Shown here in pieces: positions 14,579-21,804 of a DNA stretch of 33,525 nt. Source of the DNA: Muribaculaceae bacterium (lineage in GTDB: Bacteria > Bacteroidota > Bacteroidia > Bacteroidales > Muribaculaceae); NCBI GenBank assembly GCA_029057985.1, contig JAIDYR010000006.1, positions 1 to 33,525 of the forward strand, in the 5' to 3' direction. How positions within the stretch are numbered: the first letter of the stretch is position 1; every line of letters begins with the position of its first letter. A program made the position numbers and the translations under genes. The notes under the pieces were generated by a model that did not search any database, was not told the origin of the DNA, and saw nothing but the letters and a program-made list of their open reading frames with translations.

Positions 14579-15832
14579 ATGGCAAACATTGAAAATTACA
14601 ATTTCGCCGGAAAGAAGGCGATTGTACGTGTAGACTTCAACGTACCCCTGGACGAAAACGGCCATGTGACCGATGACACCCGCATCCGCGGCGCTCTCCC
14701 CACCCTTAAGAAAATCCTTGCCGACGGCGGCTCCCTCATCCTGATGAGCCATATGGGCAAACCTAAAGGTAAAGTAAATCCCAAATTCTCTCTGAGCCAG
14801 ATCCGCGAAGATGTAGCGAAGGCACTCGGCACTGATGTTAAATTCGTCGATGACTGCATGAAGGCCTCTGAAGCGGCTAAAGAACTTAAACCCGGGGAAG
14901 TTCTTCTTCTCGAAAATCTCCGTTTCTATCCCGAAGAAGAAGGTAAACCCGTAGGTATCGATAAAAACGATCCCGCTTACGACGATGCCAAGAAAGCGAT
15001 GAAAGAGAGCCAGAAGGAATTTGCAAAGACTCTCGCAAGCTACGCTGACGTCTACGTAAACGACGCTTTCGGCACAGCTCACCGCAAGCATGCCTCCACA
15101 GCCGTGATCGCCGACTACTTCGACCAGCAGGACAAAATGCTCGGTTTCCTTATGGAGAAGGAAGTGAAGGCTGTCGACAACATCCTCAAAGATATCAAGC
15201 GTCCTTTCACTGCAATCATGGGCGGCTCCAAAGTATCTACAAAGATCGGCATCATCGAAAACCTCATGGATAAAGTCGACAACCTCATCCTCTGCGGCGG
15301 TATGACATATACCTTCGCAAAGGCTCAGGGCGGCAATGTAGGAAACTCGATCTGCGAAGAGGATAAGCTTGATCTCGCCCTCGACATCATGAAGAAAGCA
15401 AAAGAGAAAGGAGTCAACCTCGTACTCGGATCCGACTGCATCGCTGCCGACGCTTTCTCCAATGACGCCAATACTCAGGTATGCTCAGTGATGAATGTCC
15501 CCGAAGGATGGGAAGGTCTTGACGCCGGCCCCGACAGCATCATCGCATTCCGCGAAGCAATCCTCCCCGCAAAGACAATCCTTTGGAACGGTCCTGCAGG
15601 AGTATTCGAATTCGACAATTTCACCAAAGGCTCCAAGGCTATCGCTGACGCTATCGTTGAGGCCACGGATAACGGTGCATTCTCCCTGGTGGGTGGCGGC
15701 GACTCCGTAGCTTGCGTCAACAAATTCGGTTGTGCCGATGCTGTAAGCTATGTATCCACCGGCGGCGGCGCGCTTCTTGAAGCTATCGAAGGCAAGACTC
15801 TCCCCGGCATCGCAGCCGTCAAAGGAGAATAA
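14579..15832 (+). CDS. pgk: Phosphoglycerate kinase
   Basis: Pgk transfers phosphate from 1,3-bisphosphoglycerate to ADP in glycolysis. The 417-aa length is normal. Visible motifs: [19 protein letters not shown] (substrate-binding Asp and Asn), [11 protein letters not shown] (basic patch), [61 protein letters not shown] and the nucleotide-binding [13 protein letters not shown]. No residue looks out of place. The gene is single, with a structured leader, divergent from the kinase gene, and followed by a GC-rich hairpin at 15883-15931. Confidence 0.97.
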   Translation: MANIENYNFAGKKAIVRVDFNVPLDENGHVTDDTRIRGALPTLKKILADGGSLILMSHMGKPKGKVNPKFSLSQIREDVAKALGTDVKFVDDCMKASEAAKELKPGEVLLLENLRFYPEEEGKPVGIDKNDPAYDDAKKAMKESQKEFAKTLASYADVYVNDAFGTAHRKHASTAVIADYFDQQDKMLGFLMEKEVKAVDNILKDIKRPFTAIMGGSKVSTKIGIIENLMDKVDNLILCGGMTYTFAKAQGGNVGNSICEEDKLDLALDIMKKAKEKGVNLVLGSDCIAADAFSNDANTQVCSVMNVPEGWEGLDAGPDSIIAFREAILPAKTILWNGPAGVFEFDNFTKGSKAIADAIVEATDNGAFSLVGGGDSVACVNKFGCADAVSYVSTGGGALLEAIEGKTLPGIAAVKGE

Positions 15833-15882
15833 CTACTGATATCACGCTATAAATCTGAAAAGGATTTGTGATCAAATAATGC

Positions 15883-15931
15883 AAGGGTGCGATCAGCTGC
15901 CGAATTTGGAAGCAGCCGGATTCGCACCCTT
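15883..15931 (+). terminator. Hairpin after pgk, probable terminator
   Basis: AAGGGTGCGA (15883-15892) pairs with TCGCACCCTT (15922-15931), with an inner GCTGC/GCAGC stem (15896-15900 and 15912-15916). Only a short T-run follows. A smaller hairpin (ATCAC...GTGAT, 15841-15872) directly follows the pgk stop. Confidence 0.65.
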
Positions 15932-16108
15932 TGCTACCCCCATTCCGGCATATCCAAAACTGATGACCAAGAGTAATGAAGAGCTGATAGCGGGACTTGA
16001 CAGTGGAAAATATATGTTATAAAACATATTTCACAAGCCATCTTTACGACAAATTTCTTATAAATAGTTAAACGACGCGCAAAAGGCAAATTTTTCATGC
16101 TCGATTTG

Positions 16109-16139
16109 CTTGTTTTTATGAAAATAAGTTGTAAATTTG
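16109..16139 (+). promoter_or_regulatory. Promoter of the exbB-exbD-exbD-tonB operon
   Basis: CTTG (16109-16112), a 19-bp spacer and TAAATTTG (16132-16139) fit the consensus with one mismatch. The leader to ATG 16358 would be about 210 nt. Confidence 0.55.
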
Positions 16140-16357
16140 CACTTGATAACCCTACCTCCCCTCCGGGCTGAGTAAAGACATTGAATTTGCGAAGACCGGG
16201 GCTCTCCATGAAAGACTCGCCCACACTCTCAAAAGCCGCGGCCGACTGCTGCCGGAGAAAGGCGCGAACAAGGGATTATCCAAAAGACTTGGATCCGGAA
16301 TTATAGAAAACAATAGATAAAATACTTTTATAACCTAAACAAAATTACAAACACAGT

Positions 16358-17230
16358 ATGGAATCCAAAGATCCCAAAGCAACGGCAGTAAAGCCCGCTG
16401 CTCCCGCTACTTCAATGGCGGCTAAAATCAAGAAAGAGGAAAAAATCTCCAACGTGCGTGGTATCCGCAACGCGTTCATCGTGATCATCGCATGTGCTAT
16501 CGCAGCTGTATGTATCTTCCTCTTCGGTATGGGTTACGGCGGCAACTTCGAAGGCGGCTCCAACGACGGCCATCCCCTGAACCTCGCCGGCACAGTCTAC
16601 AAAGGCGGTTTCATCGTGCCTATCCTGATGACTCTTCTTCTGACTGTAATCGTACTCTCTATCGAACGTTGGATTGCTATCAGCTCCGCTTCCGGCAAGG
16701 GCAACACTACCAAATTCGTTGCTGACATCAAGGCTGATCTCGCAAAGAACAACATCGACGCAGCCATGCAGCGTTGCAAACAGCAGAAAGGTTCTGTGGC
16801 TTCCGTAGTCTACAATACTCTGGTAAAGTATAAAGAGATGGACCAGAACACTGTCCTCTCAAAGGAACAGAAGCTCACTACTCTTCGCAACGAGGTAGAA
16901 GAAGCTACAGCTCTTGAAATGCCTTCTCTTTCTCAGAACCTCCCGATCATCGCAACTCTCACCACTCTCGGTACACTCGTCGGTCTTCTCGGTACTGTGA
17001 TGGGTATGATCAAATCATTCCAGGCTCTTGCAACTTCCGGTTCTCCCGACTCTACAGAGCTTTCTACCGGTATCTCCGAGGCACTTGTGAACACTGCATT
17101 CGGTATCGCAACAGGTGCATTCGCCGTAATCTCTTATAACTTCTTCACTAACAAGATCGACAACCTCACCTACGCTATCGACGAAATCGGTTTCTCTATC
17201 GTAGCTACTTTCGCAGCAACTCACAAGTAA
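16358..17230 (+). CDS. exbB: ExbB/TolQ/MotA-type proton channel
   Basis: The 290-aa inner-membrane protein should form, with ExbD, the proton channel that energises TonB. Hydrophobic segments lie near residues 37-59, 83-105 (GGFIVPILMTLLLTVIVLSIE), 195-217 (LPIIATLTTLGTLVGLLGTV) and 232-255 (ISEALVNTAFGIATGAFAVIS). The last two carry the conserved small-residue T-x-G-x-L-G-x-x-G-T-V and A-L-x-x-T-A-x-G patterns of the family. The N-terminus is longer than in E. coli ExbB and Ala/Lys rich. It leads a four-gene operon with two exbD genes and tonB. A phased TTTAAC spacer separates it from the first exbD. Confidence 0.92.
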   Translation: MESKDPKATAVKPAAPATSMAAKIKKEEKISNVRGIRNAFIVIIACAIAAVCIFLFGMGYGGNFEGGSNDGHPLNLAGTVYKGGFIVPILMTLLLTVIVLSIERWIAISSASGKGNTTKFVADIKADLAKNNIDAAMQRCKQQKGSVASVVYNTLVKYKEMDQNTVLSKEQKLTTLRNEVEEATALEMPSLSQNLPIIATLTTLGTLVGLLGTVMGMIKSFQALATSGSPDSTELSTGISEALVNTAFGIATGAFAVISYNFFTNKIDNLTYAIDEIGFSIVATFAATHK

Positions 17231-17300
17231 TCCGCCTCACCTCTTAAAGAGGACAGACTGATACAAGAGTAGCAGAAATGCGAAATCAGCAATGAGTTTG

Positions 17301-17341
17301 TTAACCCCAATTTAACATCAATTTTAACAACCGATTTAACA
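17301..17341 (+). repeat. Phased TTTAAC repeats between exbB and exbD
   Basis: TTTAACA occurs at 17311-17317, 17323-17329 and 17335-17341, exactly 12 bp apart, with a further TTAAC at 17301-17305. The block ends 13 bp before ATG 17355. It may be a binding site array or an unstructured translation-enhancing leader. Confidence 0.6.
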
Positions 17342-17354
17342 GTTAATAGCTAAT

Positions 17355-18080
17355 ATGGGAAGAGTTAAAATAGCAAGAAAGAGCACATTCATCGACATGA
17401 CCGCGATGAGTGACGTGACCGTTCTTCTGCTGACCTTCTTCATGTTGACTTCGACCTTCCTCTCAAAGGAACCGGCTACAGTGGTAACTCCGGCATCCGT
17501 ATCTACGGAAAAAGTGCAGGAGACCAACGTACTCCAGGTCCTGGTGAGTCCCAAAGGTCAGGTCTGGCTGACAATGAACAATGATACCTCCGCGCAGTGG
17601 TCAAACGCCAACATGCGCAAGGCATTGCTTGAAAATGTCGCTGACCTTTATAATGCTCAGCATAAGAATAAGGTGCAGTTCACCAACGCTCAGAAGGAGA
17701 CGTTCAGCAAGCTCGGTGCTTTCGGTGTTCCCTTGGCACAGATGGGAGAATTCCTCGATCTGGCCGACCAACCCGAAGGACTCACCAAGATGGATCAGTG
17801 GCTTGCCGGTGAGGATCCCAATCCTAAACATGTCACCGGTATTCCCATCTCCAAGGAAAACAATGATGAAAATCTCAATGAATTCCAGATGTGGATCAAA
17901 GCTGCCCGTATGGCAGGCAACGACAACCTGACCCAGGCCATGAAAGATGGTATGGGCGTGGCCATCAAAGCCGACCAGAACACGAGCTTTGACGTAATCC
18001 ACATGGTGATGGATAACCTGCAGACCATCAAACAGAATAAGTTTACATTATTGACCGCTCTAAAGGCAGGAGGAGAATAA
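17355..18080 (+). CDS. exbD: ExbD/TolR family protein, first copy
   Basis: The 241-aa protein has a single N-terminal membrane helix carrying the channel aspartate: FIDMTAMSDVTVLLLTFFML (about 12-31), where D20 aligns with D25 of E. coli ExbD. The remaining 200 residues are periplasmic and longer than the usual ExbD domain, with an inserted region rich in Gln, Lys and Asp (about 65-170). The end, VIHMVMDNLQTIKQNKFTLL, resembles the ExbD periplasmic fold. It follows exbB by 124 bp and precedes the second exbD by 4 bp. Two distinct ExbDs in one operon is typical of Bacteroidota TonB systems. Confidence 0.9.
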   Translation: MGRVKIARKSTFIDMTAMSDVTVLLLTFFMLTSTFLSKEPATVVTPASVSTEKVQETNVLQVLVSPKGQVWLTMNNDTSAQWSNANMRKALLENVADLYNAQHKNKVQFTNAQKETFSKLGAFGVPLAQMGEFLDLADQPEGLTKMDQWLAGEDPNPKHVTGIPISKENNDENLNEFQMWIKAARMAGNDNLTQAMKDGMGVAIKADQNTSFDVIHMVMDNLQTIKQNKFTLLTALKAGGE

Positions 18081-18084
18081 GACA

Positions 18085-18882
18085 ATGGCAGAAGTTCAAC
18101 AATCAGGTGGCGACAGCGGAAAGAAAGGTCACCAGAAAAAAATGCAAATCCGCGTGGACTTTACGCCTATGGTCGACATGAACATGTTGCTTATCACATT
18201 CTTCATGCTCTGTACGACCATGATTAAGTCCCAGACTCTGACGATCGCCTTGCCCTCTAACGAGAAGGTGCAGAGTGAAGAGAACATGTCGCAGGCTTCC
18301 GCCGACGACGCGATCACTATCATTATCGACGCCAAGAAGAAACCCGGTCCTACTGCCGGCACTCTCGTTATTGACTCTGTCAACGGTAATGTGGTCAATG
18401 AAATCTATTATTACGATGGTAAACCCGGCGGAGAAGGCGGAATGTTCGGCCCCGGCGGAACAGTACTCTCGCAGAATAATAACCTCAAGAAATCCGACCT
18501 CCTTTCTGATGAGGTGAATTCCGTGGGCGACCATAAGGCACGCGGTATCCGCCAGATCATTCAGGAGCGTAATAAAGCTGTACTCGAGAAAGTCACTGAG
18601 CTTAAGAAAAAGCTCAACGATGGTGGCTTCGGTTCGCTCGAGACTAAGGATGATCGCGAAGCTGCAATGGCCAAGTACAATGAGGAAGCTGCAAAAGTAC
18701 GTAAGGACGAAAACCTTAAGAAGCCGGTCATCATTATCAAGTCTACTCCCGAAGCTTCATATCGTGGCCTCGTCGACATTCTTGATGAGATGCAGATTAA
18801 CTCGATCTCCAAATATCAGATCGATAATATCACCGACGTAGACCTCGTAATGCTCGATGACTATCGTAAACATAATAAGTAA
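18085..18882 (+). CDS. exbD: ExbD/TolR family protein, second copy
   Basis: The 265-aa protein starts with a basic stretch, then the membrane helix DFTPMVDMNMLLITFFMLCT with the channel Asp at about residue 31. The periplasmic part contains an insert with Gly-rich KPGGEGGMFGPGGTV and a charged helical region (about 165-210), then KKPVIIIKSTPEASYRGLVD and the ending DVDLVMLDDYRK, which matches the ExbD C-terminal domain (conserved K-x-D/T...Y). It differs clearly from the first copy and is not a recent duplicate. It starts 4 bp after the first exbD, so coupled translation is likely. Confidence 0.9.
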   Translation: MAEVQQSGGDSGKKGHQKKMQIRVDFTPMVDMNMLLITFFMLCTTMIKSQTLTIALPSNEKVQSEENMSQASADDAITIIIDAKKKPGPTAGTLVIDSVNGNVVNEIYYYDGKPGGEGGMFGPGGTVLSQNNNLKKSDLLSDEVNSVGDHKARGIRQIIQERNKAVLEKVTELKKKLNDGGFGSLETKDDREAAMAKYNEEAAKVRKDENLKKPVIIIKSTPEASYRGLVDILDEMQINSISKYQIDNITDVDLVMLDDYRKHNK

Positions 18883-18918
18883 TGTTAGATTTATTAATCC
18901 TTAAGCAAATCAAAGAAA

Positions 18919-19797
18919 ATGGCTAAAAATGTAGATCTAACGTCAAAAGAATGGCGCGATATAGTCTTCGCAGACAAGAACCAGGAATTCGGTGCCTACC
19001 AGTTGCGTAAAGACAGCGACAAGCGTCACAATCTTGCCGCCCTATACGCCCTCATCGGACTCGTTGTCATCGTACTTCTCATAATCGGATATTCTAAATA
19101 TTCTGATTATAAAGCCGAGCAGGATCGTCTCGCTATGATTGAAGAGCGCGAAAGAATGCAGGCTCTTGAAGTTGATATGGCAGAAGAAGAGACTCCTGAA
19201 GAGGAGGAAGCCCCCGAACAGAAAATGGAAATGGAAATGCCGACGGTACCTGAGGAAGTACTCGCTACCGTGCAGGTTACTCAGATTGCAATCGTCGATG
19301 CCGATAAGGTTAAGAATGAAGTCGTCGACATGGATACCCAGAAAGAGGATAACACTGCCCGTGGTGTTGTAACTCAGGAAGGTTCTGATGACGTCGATAA
19401 ATTCAAAGCCGTGCAGGAACAGGTGGTCGTAAAAGAACCCGAACCCGTCAAGGAGGAGAAGAAACCCGAACCCGAAAAGATCTTCGTGGCTGTCGAGCAG
19501 CCCGCTGAATTCCCCGGTGGCCAGGCTGCCATGATGAAGTGGCTCTCCAACAACATCCGCTATCCGGAAGCAGCTCAACAGAATGGCATCTCCGGCCGCG
19601 TAGTTGTGAAGTTCATCGTAGAACGTGACGGTTCCGTTTCAAGCCCGTCAATCGTCAAAGGTGTCGACAGAGAACTCGACCAGGAAGCTCTCCGCGTCGT
19701 GAAGAGAATGCCGAAGTGGCAGCCCGGTAAGAACAACGGCCAGCCCGTACGCTCTTACTTCAACCTGCCCGTGACATTCCGTCTCCAGAACCAGTAA
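18919..19797 (+). CDS. tonB: TonB energy-transducing protein
   Basis: TonB carries energy from ExbB/ExbD to outer-membrane TonB-dependent transporters. The 292-aa protein has the Bacteroidota N-terminal motif KNQEFGAYQLRKDSDKRH (20-37), one membrane helix (about 39-58), a Glu/Pro-rich periplasmic linker (EEETPEEEEAPEQKMEME; later KEPEPVKEEKKPEPEK) and a complete TonB C-terminal domain (about 203-292): FPGGQAAMMKWLSNNIRYPE, GRVVVKFIVERDGSVSSPS, MPKWQPGKNNGQPVRSYFNL, PVTFRLQNQ. It ends the exb operon, and a strong terminator follows. A decayed copy of its last 55 codons lies just beyond that terminator. Confidence 0.95.
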   Translation: MAKNVDLTSKEWRDIVFADKNQEFGAYQLRKDSDKRHNLAALYALIGLVVIVLLIIGYSKYSDYKAEQDRLAMIEERERMQALEVDMAEEETPEEEEAPEQKMEMEMPTVPEEVLATVQVTQIAIVDADKVKNEVVDMDTQKEDNTARGVVTQEGSDDVDKFKAVQEQVVVKEPEPVKEEKKPEPEKIFVAVEQPAEFPGGQAAMMKWLSNNIRYPEAAQQNGISGRVVVKFIVERDGSVSSPSIVKGVDRELDQEALRVVKRMPKWQPGKNNGQPVRSYFNLPVTFRLQNQ

Positions 19798-19815
19798 TCG
19801 ACAATATAAGTAAAG

Positions 19816-19851
19816 AATAAAGGAGTGGCATAATCCACTCCTTTATTTTTA
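19816..19851 (+). terminator. Intrinsic terminator after tonB
   Basis: AATAAAGGAGTGG (19816-19828) pairs with CCACTCCTTTATT (19835-19847), a 13-bp stem with loop CATAAT, followed by TTT. Confidence 0.9.
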
Positions 19852-19864
19852 TTATTAAATAAAA

Positions 19865-20032
19865 GACGGGACAATTAGTTCACCGAAAATTTTTAAAGGT
19901 TATAATCCGGAGTTTGATAGAGCAGCAATTGATGTCGTACTGAAAATGCCGAAATGGAGTCCGGGCATACATCTCGGTAAGATCGTCAGATCATACTACA
20001 CAATCCCTGTGACTATTCGCAGAAGGCATTAA
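19865..20032 (+). pseudogene. Remnant of a second tonB C-terminal domain
   Basis: Codons 19865-20032 read DGTISSPKIFKG, then YNPEFDRAAIDVVLKMPKW, then SPGIHLGKIVRSYYTIPV, then TIRRRH and a stop. This aligns without gaps to the last part of the neighbouring TonB (RDGSVSSPSIVKG...DRELDQEALRVVKRMPKW...PVRSYFNLPVTFRLQ). An in-frame stop at 19856-19858 and no start codon show that only the last 55 codons survive. Identity to the intact copy is moderate, so it is an old duplicate or the tail of a divergent tonB rather than a fresh duplication. It lies between the tonB terminator and another good terminator at 20074-20107, which may be its own original terminator. Confidence 0.85.
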
Positions 20033-20073
20033 TCAGTTTATACCATATCCTTAATATAGATTAAATCCACTTT

Positions 20074-20107
20074 TCGATTCGCGCAATTGACGCGAACCGA
20101 TTTTTTA
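20074..20107 (+). terminator. Intrinsic terminator after the tonB remnant
   Basis: TCG-A-TTCGCG (20074-20083) pairs with CGCGAA-C-CGA (20091-20100) around CAATTGA, with a single 1x1 mismatch, followed by TTTTTTAT. Confidence 0.85.
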
Positions 20108-20219
20108 TCCACCTATTCATCAAATAAAAAGATCTCTTAAGTCAACCATAATCCGGATAGATTGTTAAAATAATAGAAAAGAGAAATTACATAGATAACC
20201 TTTTAATATCACTTTGACT

Positions 20220-20423
20220 ATGGATAACTACTCAAATAATCAACCCAAGGGGATGAGACTCGCATTCGGAATCTTCATGATAATCGTCTACGTAGCTGTC
20301 GGCGCTCTATTTATCGCTGACGTCTTCAATATCGACAACTCCGCGATTTCCATGACTGTCGGAATCATACTTTGCGTCTACGGAGTCTGGAGAGGTTATA
20401 GACTTTACAGAGGTATGAACTGA
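20220..20423 (+). CDS. Small two-helix membrane protein (67 aa), unknown
   Basis: I chose ATG 20220 (MDNYSNNQPKGMRLAFG) rather than the TTG at 20214. The product has a polar N-terminus, then two hydrophobic helices, FGIFMIIVYVAVGALFIADV (about 16-35) and MTVGIILCVYGVWRGYRLYR (about 45-64), ending with basic residues. From memory, small proteins of this kind often sit between tonB and the pstS-like gene in Bacteroidales; that synteny is the main hint that it belongs to this locus. No biochemical role can be named. Confidence 0.65.
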   Translation: MDNYSNNQPKGMRLAFGIFMIIVYVAVGALFIADVFNIDNSAISMTVGIILCVYGVWRGYRLYRGMN

Positions 20424-20536
20424 TTCTTCTCTTCAAATACGAATCTAAGTCTAATAATAATACTTGAGATGAATCTTTAAATGTCTCCCCACTAAGGGCA
20501 AAGATACTCATTGATGGTAAGGAAAAAGAATCACAG

Positions 20537-21553
20537 ATGAAAAAGACTACTCTATTCTCCTGCGTCATGGTGGCATTGGTCGGCATGGCGCTTTGTGCCT
20601 GTGGAGAAATTAAGAAAGGCGAGTATGCTTCCGGCACCGGCGCTCTCTTTTGCGACGATGGCTTCAAGAATATCCTGGAAGAGGAAATAGCTGCGTTCGA
20701 ATTTGCATATCCAAACGCCACTATTGTACCGTTTTATACTTCCGAACAAGCGTGTATCGATTCTCTGATGGCAGATAAATGCCAGAGTATTATCATCACT
20801 CGCGACCTTACTAAGGAAGAGAAAGCCCATATAAAATCGCAAAATAAGCGCATTGCCCGATCTGAGGTTATTGCAGTGGACGCTGTTGCGATGATTGTCA
20901 ATAAGGATAATCCGGTTGGGGCACTCTCTATGGATGAGATCAAGAAAATCCTCACCGGCGAGATTACGCATTGGAATCAGCTCGCCGGTAATGATACGAC
21001 TGCAATCAAGCTCGTGTTTGATGCGGAAGGATCTTCGACAGTGAGCTATATGCGCGAGAAATTCCTGCCTGAAGGAAAGAAAATCACAGATTATATCAAG
21101 CCCTATGCCCAGAAAAATAATGCCGCCGTATTCGACGTCGTTAAGAAGGATAAGGACGCTCTGGGAATTATCTCTGTTTCTTGGCTTGGAAATGACCTCT
21201 CAGTGGCCCGGCAGGTGCCGATGAATGAACGCATGGAAGATTACGCTAACGAGAATGACTCGATCAATACGTCGCTCACGGAAGAAGTAAACATAATTAA
21301 GGTAAGCAATCCCAACGAAAACAACGATTTCTCACCTGTAGCCTATAAACCCTATCAGCTCTATATTAACTCAGGAGAATATCCTCTTTTCAGAAAGGTA
21401 TGGATGGTCTCTACAGCTTCTACTCAAAAGGAAGCTGCCCTGAAAAGTTTCTATTCATTCCTGACAGGATTCGTCGGACAAAAGATTATAATTAAATCAG
21501 GCATAATGCCCTATCATGTCAATAGTCGGGTTGTCGAATTGATTGACAGGTAA
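20537..21553 (+). CDS. PstS-like phosphate-type substrate-binding lipoprotein
   Basis: The 338-aa protein starts MKKTTLFSCVMVALVGMALC with a lipobox L19-C20-A21-C22, so it is a lipoprotein. The body is a periplasmic binding protein of the PstS class: IIITRDLTKEEKAHIKSQ, VIAVDAVAMIVNKDNPVGAL, SMDEIKKILTGEITHWNQL and DAEGSSTVSYMREKF are the usual order of PstS hinge and ligand-loop segments, and YPLFRKVWMVS and SFYSFLTGFVGQKII match the C-terminal part. No pstC, pstA or pstB is in the window, so it is not obviously part of an ABC importer; its place behind exbBDD-tonB suggests a link with TonB-driven transport. Phosphate as ligand is inferred from the family. Confidence 0.8.
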   Translation: MKKTTLFSCVMVALVGMALCACGEIKKGEYASGTGALFCDDGFKNILEEEIAAFEFAYPNATIVPFYTSEQACIDSLMADKCQSIIITRDLTKEEKAHIKSQNKRIARSEVIAVDAVAMIVNKDNPVGALSMDEIKKILTGEITHWNQLAGNDTTAIKLVFDAEGSSTVSYMREKFLPEGKKITDYIKPYAQKNNAAVFDVVKKDKDALGIISVSWLGNDLSVARQVPMNERMEDYANENDSINTSLTEEVNIIKVSNPNENNDFSPVAYKPYQLYINSGEYPLFRKVWMVSTASTQKEAALKSFYSFLTGFVGQKIIIKSGIMPYHVNSRVVELIDR

Positions 21554-21577
21554 GTCTCCCCCATAAAAATTATATAA

Positions 21578-21613
21578 AACTTCCTCGTGATTGAAATAAA
21601 CCACGGGGAAGTT
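21578..21613 (+). terminator. Hairpin after the pstS-like gene
   Basis: AACTTCCTCGTG (21578-21589) pairs with CACGGGGAAGTT (21602-21613), 12 pairs with one T-G, 12-nt loop. No T-run follows, so termination efficiency is uncertain. Confidence 0.6.
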
Positions 21614-21685
21614 ACGTTGTCAAAATAGCGAAAAAACGTGGATATCGGTTTTCTGATACTTGAGAGAAAAATACTTGCAAAGATA

Positions 21686-21699
21686 AATTTTTGGAACTT
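21686..21699 (+). promoter_or_regulatory. Second copy of the GGAACTT-containing 14-mer
   Basis: AATTTTTGGAACTT here is identical to 57-70 and lies about 105 bp before the TPR gene start. Confidence 0.25.
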
Positions 21700-21721
21700 G
21701 CTCAATAATGTCTCTCTAAAA

Positions 21722-21743
21722 TTAATAACCTTCAGGTTATTAA
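21722..21743. promoter_or_regulatory. Perfect palindrome upstream of the second TPR gene, candidate operator
   Basis: TTAATAACC (21722-21730), TTCA, GGTTATTAA (21735-21743) form a perfect 9-bp dyad. A third half-site AATAACC is at 21755-21761. It lies 62 bp before ATG 21805, where a repressor or activator site would be expected. Confidence 0.45.
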
Positions 21744-21804
21744 CAAAATCATCGAATAACCGTAATGTTTGATCCGAATAATAACAATTCACATATAAAG
21801 ATAC

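Larger units (their letters stand above)
15833..16357 (+). other. Long spacer and exbB leader region
   Basis: These 525 bp hold the pgk terminator hairpin, an imperfect AT-rich palindrome at 16003-16034, a promoter at 16109-16139 and then an unusually GC-rich leader of about 200 nt before exbB. A 56-codon open frame (16150-16317, stop at 16318-16320) with protein-like codon choice runs through the leader, but it has no ATG, GTG or TTG start in a plausible place. I cannot assign a known RNA family. Confidence 0.5.

Noticed and set aside
15908-15917. GGAAGCAGCC resembling the SRP RNA apical motif
   Set aside because: The flanking bases form a plain GCTGC/GCAGC stem inside the pgk terminator hairpin; the symmetric loop of SRP RNA (CAGG facing AGCAG with a GGAA tetraloop) is not formed.
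15934-16224. 96-codon minus-strand frame in the exbB leader region
   Set aside because: No signal, domain or promoter supports it, and it crosses the probable exbB promoter.
18085-18882. Recent duplication of exbD
   Set aside because: The two ExbD proteins share only the membrane helix pattern and C-terminal fold; their inserts and lengths differ, so the pair is ancient.
20537-21553. Part of a Pst ABC phosphate importer
   Set aside because: No permease or ATPase gene for it occurs in the window; the neighbours are TonB-system and TPR genes.
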